From NCBI RefSeq assembly GCF_030272615.1, contig NC_081410.1, positions 192,159,619-192,223,618 of the forward strand: DNA of 64,000 nt, given 5' to 3'. The position numbers and the translations under genes were made by a program. Of this stretch, positions 43,216-54,117 are shown in pieces. The notes under the pieces are model-generated. The model searched no databases, was not told the origin of the DNA, and saw only the letters and a list, made by a program, of their open reading frames with translations. Within the stretch, counting starts at the first letter, position 1, and each line of letters opens with the position of its first letter. The DNA is from Cryptomeria japonica (Eukaryota; Streptophyta; Pinopsida; Cupressales; Cupressaceae).

Positions 43216-44480
43216 TGTAAAGTGGAAAATCACGGTCGAACCCTAGTTGGTCTCCCCTCTTCTAACTCCAAGGAGAGAGAAGGGAGGTTCGCTAGGATTC
43301 GATGGGTTTTCACTTAGGGGGAAAACTTTACATTCAAAAGAGGGGTTGAAACTCATAAGATCCAATCCCACGTAATGCAAGATTGGATGCTAAATGAATT
43401 TCAAGGGTTAGGAAAGCAAGGCTACCCTCTTTTGTAAAGATTAAGGAAATTAAGCTAAGGATGCATAGAAAGTCATAAAAATTCGCTTATAAACTGAGTT
43501 CGGGTTATAGGATGAAGCTACGGACCTGGAATTAGCAGTAAAATGTCGATACGGCGCTGTCCTGCAAATTTGAGCAAAAGTTGTCAGGACGATGGCGCCC
43601 GGCGCCACGGTCCTCTGAAAAATCCGCGAAACGAAGGGGGATCTGTTCGTCTTTGCACAAGGATTCCAGATCTTCAATTTCAGCCGCGTACCTGCAACCT
43701 ACACACAGAAAAGCGAAGACGATTGGGGGGTTAGGGATTAGGGGTTTGCCTTTAGGTCAAACCCCGGTTTTGGAATTAACCAAGAAATGAGCAAGAGCTG
43801 TAAATGTAAATGACTGTAATGTAAAACAAGTACTAATACGTTGTTCTAAGGATGTTTGTATCCTTATGTGCAAAGGTTTAGATGTTGTATGTTGTAGTAT
43901 GTAGCATGTAATAAGTGATCTCCTCTTCAATGGTTGAATCCTTGACTTGAATGCAACACTTAGCCTTGAATGGAGACTTGAAATGATCAATTGCTTGAAT
44001 GCTTGAATGCTTGAATGCTTGAGTATAGTTTCCACGCCTTTTTCCCTCATCTATGTCTTATTTTTTTAAATGAGAGAGAAAAATGTAGTTTATATACTTT
44101 TCATTTAGGGCTGATAGACTGATTTTCCCGACCTTAGGCCGACCAGGGAAGTATATTTCCAAATTGCAAACAAAAAGACCCGAGCCCCTTAGGAGACCGG
44201 GCCCAAAATAGGACCCAGGGACCAGGGCACTGGGCGCCATGGTCCTGGAGGACTAGGGCACTGGGCGCCCTGGTCCTGAGGGGACCAGGGCGCTGGGCGC
44301 TCTGGTCCCACCTCCCGGGACATCAGGGTGCAAGGAGGTTCAGGCCAGAGTACTTGAAAAATGCAGTTTTCAGTGTCGTGAGCGAGTTTCGGGGTCTCCA
44401 TTCAGGTTGCGTGTTGCGTCGCCATCGTGAAGACCGAAATGCAGTCGAAATTGCAAGTGTCGCAATTTTAGGACGCTACA
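43216..44480 (-). repeat. 5' LTR of element G
   Basis: 1265 bp. It is the same as the 3' LTR except for scattered transitions and three rather than two copies of the 27-bp palindromic unit (44219-44245, 44250-44276, 44282-44308). The single related palindrome is at 43587-43613. Confidence 0.95.
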
Positions 44481-45457
44481 AGTGCCAAAATAACTAGATT
44501 GTTGAATAGATTGAAGGCATATGAATACGAGCATCATGCATCCCTTTCCACAATGCTAGAATCAATGGCTAGTAGTGCCAATGAAGTTTCCAAACAAGTT
44601 ACAAAATGGGCAAGCTATAGGGATAGATGTCATTCTTTTTATGCTAGTGGGTTGTCTTATGATGAAGTGAAAAAAATATATATAAGTAAAGCACAAATAT
44701 GTGCTCTTTTTAATGACCCCAAAACCAATGAGACCTTACCTCTTAATTCAAAGAGTTTTCATATACATTGGTGTAACCATTTGGGGATTAAAAATACTTT
44801 TTGGAATAGGTGTTGGGTGGTCTTTGACCAACCACCTTGTAATAATTTTGAGGTTCCATTATATTTATTGAGGAAACTATATTGTGAGTTTATATTTAAT
44901 CAAAGGTTGGACTATTTTGATATGAGAGACTTCTGGGGTAGAGGTGGAGGCTTTTCACAAGATAGATCTGGAGCTCGAAGGGTACTAAATCCCCAAAATT
45001 GCATCCTTCTAGTAGCAAAACATGTGGTCCATGTCACGGTCCCAGTAGCCCTCAAAGAGCCTATGGAGGTATAGACTCTTCAAGTGGCCATCACATTAAA
45101 TGATGTCATCATTCAGGATGGCACACATTTATCACATCCTAGATGATGATGCGGTAGTTGAACCATCTAGCCTTGGTGAGCCATTCAACATGTGTGTCCC
45201 AGTTATTCAAGTATATGCTCTAGGATAGATATCAAGGCTAGTGCAGATGGGTCCATGTCCCATCTATGTACATAATGTGGGGGTAGATGTCAGGCTAACA
45301 CTGCAAAGGATGTGGCATTGACTAATGATTTGATGGATATGGTGTTTGGTGGTCAGATGCAGACACAAGTGTGTTGATTTGAATTGATAACATTTTATTT
45401 GTTAATCACTTAAAACTTGTAAATGTAAATAATTTTCAATTATAGATTGATTTAAAT

Positions 45458-47008
45458 TGTTAATCTTAGAGGATCCAGTTAATACTAAGAGTGCAGGGGG
45501 GGGGGGGGGGGTGAGTCAGTATTAACAAGAAATTTAAAACTGAAACTCAACCTTATAAAACTTTCACCAAATAAAATAATAACCAATCAACAAATCTATT
45601 TACCAGTATCAGTATCTGTTGATAATCATTTGCTAAACTGATTTATCAAATTTGCACATTAAGTGTTCATTAACCATGAATTAACTAAAAATAAAACATA
45701 AGAGAATGTAAAAAAACATTCACCATATGAACACCATGTTTTTCACGTGGAAACCCAAATAGGGAAAAACCATGGTGGGAATTGGTACCCACAAGAATTA
45801 TGCACTCTTTCTGAATGTGCCTTGTTAGGAGCCTATCTTGGTTAGGAGCTTACAAAGATGCCCTATTAATAGAAGACCCTATTAGGAGTCACCCAGGTAA
45901 GGGATTTAATATGATGATCCCTATTTGGAGCTTTGACCTATTAGGATCAACCTCGCAAGAGGATTTAGAACTTAGTTGTAGAGATACCCTGTTAGAGGAT
46001 TTACAATGTAAGGCATGTTAGGACCTACCTAGTTAAGGGATTTTGACTGTTGCAATAGTTAGGGAGCAATAATGAATGATTTGGGTATAGCACTTAACTT
46101 CTTGCTTGATCAAATCCAATTCTGCTCCAAATCTACTACACTCTAACAAATTTCTCACACTCTGGTTTGGCTTCACGCTCTTCTCAAAACCATCAACATA
46201 ATAAATATCATCTAAACCAACATAAATAACCTTTACAACTTGATTGATTACTAAACCCTAGATGCATCAAGAATTTACAATGCAGATCATTTCAGATCAT
46301 ATCAAATCATCATACAGATTAGTACAACATTTTACAAGATAATATCAACCATTGAGTGATCGTAACTCATCACAACAAATCGATTTGATACAAAGTCAAA
46401 CCATTAGAATACTCTTCTAAGTGCTTCATTGTTTCCCAATAAATTCCATCTTTAAATGTGCCAAGACATCAATTCATCCATCTAAACGGGTTGTGCCATG
46501 TCACCTCCAATATTTGAACTTGATGTAGATCACCGCCAAACCAAAAATCATTACCGATCCTTAAACCCTTCTTAAACCCTAGCAAAAATAAAATACAAAT
46601 CTTAAAGATGACTTCCGGTAACCACAAGATGATGTGGTTCCAATCAGATACATATTACAATGATGCAAACTTACATTCCAAACTGTAACACTTCAATCAT
46701 CACCAATCGCTAGATCTAATCAAAACATTTCCTCTTTTACTGATTAAGATCCCAATTCCTAGTTTCCTATTTCTTTATCGGTTAGCTCATTCTGGTAGAC
46801 CAAAAAAGACTAATATGACAAAATATAACATAGTAAATATCAGTTGACATCAATTTCCATCAATGACAACACAAATAACTGATCAAAGTCATTCAATCAT
46901 GCAATCTCAATCTCTTCATCGCAATGTTATCACAAACAATCCTTTATCAGTTCAGTAATCATTCTTTATCTACATTCATCTGCATCAGTTATGCCTATCA
47001 TGCCAATA
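45458..47008 (-). repeat. Solo LTR of the element D family
   Basis: 1551 bp. In minus orientation it starts TATTGGCATGATAGGC (TG decayed to TA) and ends GGATCCTCTAAGATTAACA. TAAAT flanks both sides (45453-45457 and 47009-47013). No PBS, PPT or coding body adjoins. It contains the shared copia block (GTGGG...CCCACCATGG at about 45770-45795) and a G run (45497-45512) between arms GTTAATACT (45478-45486) and AGTATTAAC (45518-45526). The terminal sequence matches the start of element D at 60214-60243. Confidence 0.86.
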
Positions 47009-47044
47009 TAAATTGATACAAACAATATGCATTTCAAGATGCAG

Positions 47045-48285
47045 TAGCTAGTGTTAATACACCATCTCATATTCCTCCCACTATTGTTGTATCTACAACT
47101 TTGACACCCGAGGTAAAAAATTTGTAACTATTAAATTAGAATAGTACCTTGAATTCAAAATATTTTTTTATAAGATATACTAACTCTCTTTAATGTATAT
47201 TTATTTTGTGTTTTATAGGAATTGTCAGGGGATCAAATGTCCTAGATTGATAATGTCATACTTTTGGCCATTGATTTTGGCCTAGAAAGCTATGTGGTAT
47301 CATATTTTGCACACCCCTTATTTATGATTTTTTTTTAATATGCAAGTCATTTAAATTTAGATCTATTAAATTGAATTTAATATTATCTACTGATATCTCT
47401 TGTGTTAATTTTTTTTCTTTTAGGGTACCTCACATGTGTCTAGGACACCCTTTGGACAAAAGAAATACTTGAGGACACATAAATGTCAAAAGGTAATTGA
47501 ACACATTTTTAATTGACACAATTGTTTGAAAAGATTAAAATTTTCTTGATTGAAACTTGTAGATTGATTAGTCTTTTTATCTCTTTTATATACATCAGCA
47601 ATTGGGATTTGTAGAATTGATGAATGCACCTGATATGCTAGATGACCAAGAGAGGGAAGATGTATGTATCTCTACTTTATTTTCTTGATTTGATAATTAT
47701 ATGCACATGTACATGTGAATTTTGGATAAATTATAACCTTATCATTTTTCATACAAGCAATAGCCATAGTTGCTTCATCAATGGTGAGCCCTCCTAGGTC
47801 AACAGGAGAAGCATCTCAAGCTTTGGTATGATTTTATTCTATATAGTGTTGATTTTTCAGTGTTTTTGATCTATATATGTGATAACCTTGTATTAATTGT
47901 ATTTAACCTGTAATAGGCCCCTTTGTGGTTTGACCATAGCATGGATCATGTCAAGTACCAATTTAAAAGGACTCCTAAGACTGACAAGGCAAGGAGAGAA
48001 AAGATAGTAGATCCCAGATTAACATATGAGGTAATATACAATTCTATTGCAAAGAAATTATAGTTGAATGTATAGTTATTTTGATAATTGTGAACTATTA
48101 TTTACAAAAGGAATCTAACTTGGCTTTTAAATTGTGGTTGTGTAGCCATCTATAGAGCTGCATATTATATCAGAGAGGCTCGATTTTGATGATCGACCAC
48201 AACTATAGGATCATATAGTGTTAGTTGTGGTCATCAAAGGACCAATACATCTATATATTCTACATTTTTATTGTATATCAGTCTA
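47045..48285 (+). pseudogene. Seven exon-like segments of the unknown unit
   Basis: Segments 47045-47112, 47219-47296, 47424-47492, 47599-47661, 47758-47825, 47917-48030 and 48146 to about 48285. Each starts after AG. The first six end at G|GTA or a similar GT donor. Segments 2, 3, 4 and 6 are exact multiples of three (26, 23, 21 and 38 codons) and read in phase 0. Segment 5 needs a one-base shift. TAG stops occur in segments 2 and 7, both possible CAG-to-TAG changes. The introns are short (about 90-130 bp) and T-rich. The translated parts (for example RTPFGQKKYLRTHKCQK, LGFVELMNAPDMLDDQERED, WFDHSMDHVKYQFKRTPK) match no family I know. Confidence 0.55.
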
Positions 48286-48373
48286 GACATGGCATATGCC
48301 ACAATTTTGTAAAACTTTTATTAACTTGGCATATATGCCATTTTTGTATACATACATAATTATTGTGCATTTT

Positions 48374-48404
48374 GATATATATATATATATATATATTTGA
48401 TGCA
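48374..48404. repeat. (TA)n microsatellite
   Basis: A short run of alternating T and A of about 26 bp near the left end of element C. Confidence 0.85.
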
Positions 48405-48416
48405 ATTCGTTCATTA

Positions 48417-49304
48417 TGTGCATGTCTTTCTGATGGCTGATTATTAGTTTAGGGTTGTCAGTGATGGAAACTCTTTATAGAGATTCAATCTGGCGGTCAT
48501 AATTCTTATTATCTAGAAGCGGGTGTTAACTAGCAGCTTGTTAACCGGTATTTCAAGAAGAACATAGCATTTTTGGGTCTGGAAGTTTTCCAGTGATTGT
48601 GGTGCATTGAATCATGTTATTGTTGATTGGGCTAACAAACACATCACTTTGTTATTATTTTGGTGATTCGCATTTATCTTTTTGGATCCAGTCAAGCCGA
48701 CATGTGAATACACATTACATCTTCAGGTTGACATGGTAAATAATCTATTTTGTGGCTACCGATATATAAGTTTGGTGTGGGTGATATTTTTGATGTATGG
48801 TGTGATTGTTTGCAAGTGAAAGGTGATTGAGAATCCATTTTGGTGCGGCATAATAGAGAAGGTGATCCAGTTAGTGTATTCAGCACTCAACCAGAACTCA
48901 TCCAAGCATTGAAGATATTATTTTAGAGTTCAATTATTGCAATTCATCACTGTATCAACTTTGTAAATTAGTGAGACTTCCTTGAGGGTTGTAGCCTTTC
49001 GAGTTATTATAATTGAGCACTGAGCTCTAGGCAGCGTGCCTGAATGCCCATGCATTCCCATTTTATAATATTGGTTTGTTACCGGCCATAGTGGAATAAT
49101 ATTGTGGGTTCAAATCCCATTGTGGTTTTTCCCATTTGTTTTTTCATGTTAAAATATTGGTGTTATGATCTTGTGGTTGTTTGTTTCAAATTTCTACATT
49201 TCAATTTTAAGTGTTTGCATCCGGTGGTTGAAAGTTAAGTTTGAAAATCTGCTAACTGGTAGATCACTAATTCACCCCCCTCTTAGTGATCTCTGATTCC
49301 AACA
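48417..49304 (+). repeat. 5' LTR of element C
   Basis: About 888 bp, ending TGATTCCAACA. It shares GGTTGTCAGTGATGGAAACT with the A LTR, and has GAGCTCTAGGCAGCGTGCC (about 49023-49042), GTGGGTTCAAATCCCATTG (about 49104-49122) and a perfect 10-bp terminal stem, AGATCACTAA (49261-49270) / TTAGTGATCT (49283-49292). The left end is uncertain by a few bases. Confidence 0.75.
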
Positions 49305-49320
49305 ATTGGTATTAGAGCCT
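49305..49320 (+). promoter_or_regulatory. Primer-binding site of element C
   Basis: ATTGGTATTAGAGCC follows the LTR. It is the initiator tRNA-Met site with one C-to-T change. Confidence 0.85.
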
Positions 49321-49373
49321 AGTTCCTCTAAGGAAGATTAACCACTTAAGGAAGGTCTAGGAGATTGATTCAA

Positions 49374-50480
49374 TGGATTTAGGTTTTTAGAGACAACTCA
49401 ATGTGGCACTTGAGGATATTTATGCATCTAGAAATGAGATTTGTACCTTGAAGAAAAATCTGAATCCTACTATTGATTTCATTAATGACTTGAAGGATCA
49501 AGCAAACACTTCAAGAGACAAGAGGAAATAATTGATGGACAAGATGAAGGAGAAAGAAGATCAGATCATGGAATATTAGGTTAAAGCTGATGAAGTTAAC
49601 AGGCTTGAAAGAGACAATGTTGCCATGAAGAATAAGATGCAATCCATTACGATGAGGCTGACTAAGGAGATTGAGGACCGGAAGAAGAATCAATAGAATT
49701 TGGCACAATCATTTAAGGAAACAGTTGATAAATTCTTTAGGCTTACCTATGAGAATGATTAGTTGAAGCTTGAGTTGACACAGTCAAGGAATAATGGTCA
49801 AGAAATTGAAAGACATATTTCTACCTTAAGGGATGAACTTGCTACTGCTAATGAATACAAAGACAAATTCAAAGATAGTTCAGCAAGGCTTGATGAGATG
49901 CTGAAGGGTCACAGACATGGAAAGGACATGCGAGGGCTTGGATTTGAGAAACGTGAATCCTCTAGATCTGGACAAGGCAATGCAAAACCTTATTAGAAGA
50001 AGAGAAAGAATCCTCTGGTAAGATAGCCTAATGCTCATAAATTCAATGGTAGATGTTTTACTTGCAATAAGTTTGGTCATATGTCGAATCAATGCAAAAG
50101 TGGGATGAATAATGGAATGAACAACATGAATAATATTCCTACCTTTATCGAACAATGTTTCATATGCAATAATTTTGGACAAAAGTCAAAAATGTGTAGA
50201 GCAGTAGTGAATAACTTCCAAAACAAGAGATGCTATGCATGTGGGATGTTTGGACATATTTCTAACTAGTGCAGGATGAGACAAAATTAGATGAACTTCA
50301 AACCTATGCAGAATAATTTTGTTTGTTATGTATGCAACAAAACCAATCACATTGCAAAGTAATGTAGAAGCAAGAATAGTGTTCTAGTAGACAAGAGAAA
50401 ATCAGATGAGAAAGGAAAATCAAAGGTAGAAGAAATCAAAGATAAACATGAGAAGATGTGGGTTAGAAAAGATTAATCCA
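49374..50480 (+). pseudogene. Element C ORF1: gag-like coiled coil and CCHC knuckles
   Basis: The coiled coil (49430-49880) ends in the RLDEMLKGHRHGKDMRGLGF block, matching that in A and B. Four knuckles follow: CFTCNKFGHMSNQC (about 50056-50095), CFICNNFGQKSKMC (about 50154-50195, H replaced by Q), CYACGMFGHISN-C (about 50232-50273, preceding TAG) and CYVCNKTNHIAK-C (about 50322-50365, with a stop inside). Stops occur at about 49528, 49577, 49694, 49758 and 49993. Several are TAG where the relatives have glutamine. No capsid domain precedes the coil. Confidence 0.75.
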
Positions 50481-50941
50481 AAGCTGACAACGGGTCTACA
50501 CCTGAATCTGGTGCATGATCTTCATCCAAAAACTAGGGCTTTATGCCTTAGGGGGAGATTTTCATGTAGATTCTAAGAACCCCCTCTTCGATGGTCTACA
50601 ATTGATTCTAGAAGGTTGGAGAAGGCTTAAATCAGATGTGCAGATGATGTCTAAAAGTTTTAGTGATAGTTTGATTCTCTAGTATGTGACTTCATGAAAC
50701 TCATGGTAACCGATTGCTACATTTATTACAATGGAAAATTAGGTTTTCAAAGGATAAAAGTGCATTCCAAAGTTTCATTTGTCACAATGTGATCAAGCAA
50801 TTAGTGCAGAGAAGAGAGCAAAGCAATTTGGTGATTTCGACAACAATTTCAGTGACTCCAAAGTGAATTTCAGCACCTGGTTGTGAAGCAAGATATTTAT
50901 ATGTTCAGGATTTCTTTTTTTCACAAACCTTAGCACTCGAA

Positions 50942-53285
50942 ATGGCTTCAGATTTTGGTGTTGCTACCCCATTGGTGGTTGAGATTAAGGATAGGGTCTG
51001 ACCCATTTTCAAGAAACACCCTTTCAAGTCAGTTGAGGATGATTTAGAAGGTACATTTTCATCGATGCCCTATGACATGCTTCATAACAAAGATATCCAG
51101 ACTTATGTTCACTATGATCTTGAGGAGCTTGGAAATGCGAACATGTTGGACCTTTACAACAAACATTTGGCTAGCAATTTGGGAAATCTCAAACCCAAAT
51201 AGAAGGTGCTTCAAGACAAGGGTTTCTCATAGTCCATTCACTTCCCATTGTTCAATGAAGTAGAGTGGATCTGATACATTCTTAGTCATGTTCATGATGA
51301 GTTCATATGGCTTGATAGGTTGCACAAAATCACCAAACAGGCGATTCGAGTAGTAACAGACTTAGCTAAAATCGGTGAGGTGCCCAGCTTGAGAAAAGTG
51401 TCGAATGACATAGTGATAGCTACCACTGGCTCCAAATTTATTAGTAGATCAATGACCATAAATGATATCCTGGAGAATGATGTGAAATTTACATCAATGG
51501 TGGTTAGTTATAAGGTTTACCAGTCAAGAAAGTACAATTTTGTCTCCGGTATTGCCATTTACTCTACATACCAAATGCTCAAAGATGACAAAAGGTATGA
51601 TCTATGCATAGCCCTCTTGAATGAATTATTAAGTAATGTGAAGAAGATCAAGAAGGATAAAAAACACACTTTCAAATATGGCACACTCCCTATTTGTCTA
51701 GAGTCATACTTCTTAAATGAGATACCCAGTGTAAAAGGGAAGGTCCAATGGGCCTACTACAGACTAGTGGCCATGCAGATCAAAGAAGGATTATTGGGAG
51801 TTGGTGATGCAATAATGAGGATATCTTCTCTCTAGGGATACTTTAATTCCTTTCAATCAGCAATGAAAAGTAGGGAAAGGATCCCTAAAGTGATTGTTGA
51901 AAAATATGAGCAAACCATATGCTTCATGGTTGATAAGGATCAGTGTCTAATGGAAGTAGTTGAGCCCTAGATAGTGTGGATCATGCCCATGGGGTATGAA
52001 GTTGACTCTATCACACTTGACACATATGCCCAACATATTTTGAGTCAACCAGTGGATCCCAAGGAAGGGAGATTTGGAATTTCAAGGAGAAAGACCTTGA
52101 ATTGCACAATCAATTCACTGCACCGACCAGGAAAAGAAAGGTTACAAAGATGGCTTAGGAAGTTGTAGTTCAAATGAGTTTCACCTGGGAGGAGGTGAAG
52201 AAGGCAAGGGAGAGACATTCACAAAAAGAGGCCAAAGAGGAAACAAATAAGCCCAAGGGTGATCCGGTTCCCTCCAAGGTCAAACCTCAAGAGACCAAGT
52301 TTGTTCCTACTCTGGTGGAACAATATGCAAAACCTAGCCCACACGAGAAAGGCATGTTGAAGTAGAAGGAGAATCCCAAAAAGACCTATGATGCACTATC
52401 TCTGGTGGCTTCAAAAACCAAATTTGAGGAGGAAGCAGGAAAGGCGAAGAAGAAAGTAGATTTTGTGAGAATGGTGAGGAAGCCGCAATTCGGTGGAGCC
52501 CAACAAAGCAAGAAGGCAAAATTTGATCCTGCTCCTACTTGAAGATCTAAAAGAGGTAGATAGGGAAAAATTCAACTTGACAAAGACCTTGAGTCTAGTG
52601 ACATATAAGGTAAGTACACAATTGTTCCTTCATTGTAAGAAGATCAACTAATTGATGAAATAATTGTGGATGGAAACTTGAAAAATATTGGAGCTTGTTA
52701 TGAGAATACATATGAGGGTGATCAAAGGAAGATTGAAGAAGTAGTTGTACTAGATATACACAATTTTAGTAAAATATTAATTGAATTGGAGAAGGCCATT
52801 CCAAAATATTTGTACAACTTTATAGATACAAGAAGAATGACTGCAATTAAGATTGACAGGGAGATGAAGGAGAGAGAACTAGTAAATGTTCATACTTGTG
52901 TTACTCATGATGAAGTCAAGAGGCTGATTGAGGAGGTAAACAAGAAGGAATTCTGAAGCAATAATAGGATTAACAGATTAGTAATTGGAAATGTGGAAGA
53001 GGTGAGGAAAGAAATAGAGGAGATATGGAAAAGATAATTTAAAATGACCCTCTATACAAGGATGCATTCAAACCCTCTCAGTCAAAAGTTAAGCAAGGCG
53101 TTTCAGGAAGTCGGGAGGTTGAAACTTATATTGAGGATCATATAGAAGATCAAGGTAACACTATACTTGATGCTAAGACCCGTGATGCTCCTTTGGTGGT
53201 GGACAACTCTACAGCCCCCAATATCCAATAGGTTGATACTGCACCAAGTGGCAACACTGGTGCAAAAGATAAATGGGACAGTGAA
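50942..53285 (+). pseudogene. Element C ORF2, left part (continues at 59886)
   Basis: ATG at 50942 (MASDFGVATPLVVEIKDRV). Blocks in the same order as A and B: YVHYDLEELGN (about 51100-51135), DEFIWLDRLHKITKQAIRVVT (about 51297-51360), MTINDILEND (about 51450-51480), YKVYQSR (51510-51530), LCIALLNELLSNVKKIKKDK (51604-51662), a VDKDQC...P-IVWIMPMGYEVD block (about 51925-52005), a basic linker (52190-52550), the central DGNLKNIG domain (52666-52950), and a spacer with APSGNTGAKDKW (53240-53275) that runs straight into the continuation at 59891. Stops and at least one frame change (near 52170) are present. Function unknown. Confidence 0.75.
53281..53285 (+). repeat. Target-site duplication of element B, left copy
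   Basis: GTGAA, repeated exactly at 59886-59890. Confidence 0.95.
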
Positions 53286-54073
53286 TGTTGGCATTCTACA
53301 CTCTTATGAGAATATTTTATGTTGTCATTGATGGCAACCAACTGGAAATCAATTGGCATTTTTTCAACCCACCGACAGTTATTGGCACTGGCAATAGACT
53401 TCTACATTCTGCAGGCACTTCACCGGCAGCAGCAATAATGGATACCGACACTCAAGCCGACATGGAATAAACTTTTTTATATTGTAATTATCTTTTGTAA
53501 AATCCAACTTGGCATATTTTAAAAAACTCATATATATCTATGAGATCTTATAGGTCATTTAGTATGTATGTATGAGAGAAAAGGTTTTGGTATAAGCTGA
53601 TATAGTTGACAGCGAACGTTTTGGTAATGCACTGAGCTTAAACCGGTATTGAACCTGGCATAGTTGATGTTGATCTTAAGAAGTATATTGTATTGAATTT
53701 TGATAATCCATTTTTTAAGTCAGTAAGACTTCTATTTAGTGATTGAGCAGTGAGCTCTAGGCTGCTAGCCTTCTTGCATGTGCAGGCCCCTCATTGTAAG
53801 TAATATTTATTCATTGGCCAGTGAGTGAATATTGTGGGTCACAAATCCCACCAAGGTTTTTCCCACATCAGGTTTCCTTGTTAAATATCTTATGTTATGG
53901 TGTGCTTTCTATGCTATCTCTATTATTCCTATTTACTGTATTAATTCTTATTTATTGGTATACTATTTTGGGATGCAAAGTTCTTAATAAGGTTAAATCT
54001 TCTACTAACCAGTTAGACACTGATTCACCCCCACCCCCTCTCAGTGTCTTTGGGACTATCATTAATTCTAATA
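53286..54073 (+). repeat. 5' LTR of element B
   Basis: 788 bp, TGTTGGCATTCTACAC to ATTAATTCTAATA. It contains GAGCTCTAGGCTGCTAGCC (about 53752-53770), GTGGGTCACAAATCCCACC (53834-53852) and the terminal stem AGACACTGA (54015-54023) / TCAGTGTCT (54041-54049). Confidence 0.93.
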
Positions 54074-54117
54074 ATGGGTATTAGAGCCTGGTCCTCTATT
54101 TTTAAAAGCCTAATAGC

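Larger units (their letters stand above)
36639..44480 (-). mobile_element. Element G: young non-autonomous Ty3/gypsy element (TR-GAG type)
   Basis: 7842 bp with LTRs at 43216-44480 (5') and 36639-37871 (3'), a perfect 5-bp duplication AGTGC (36634-36638 and 44481-44485), PBS, leader, one intact 1144-codon ORF and a PPT. Only about 730 bp lie between the ORF stop and the PPT, too little for RT, RNase H and integrase, and none is readable. The LTRs differ at about 20 single sites by eye, nearly all transitions, plus one repeat-unit length difference. This matches the described TR-GAG class of plant elements (gag only, moved in trans). Confidence 0.93.
36349..48290 (+). pseudogene. Unknown multi-exon coding unit, split by element G and a solo LTR
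   Basis: A possible first exon is MPRQPR (36349-36367), ending at AG|GTATGA. A second exon may begin at 36548 after ACAACAAG; the phases agree. It encodes a Pro-rich start, then runs into the G insertion at 36638 and resumes in frame after the duplicated AGTGC at 44481-44485. The frame stays open to TAG at 45074 (helical start, then KWASYRDRCHSFYASGLSYD, FHIHWCNHLGIKN). Seven further exon-like segments follow at 47045-48285. The intron before 47045 holds the solo LTR. I recognise no family. It may be a host gene or a gene carried by a DNA transposon; stops show it is now dead. Confidence 0.5.

Noticed and set aside
45815-46021. 68-codon plus ORF inside the solo LTR
   Set aside because: Part of a minus-strand LTR with repeated AGGA/TTAGGA phrases; no homology recognised.
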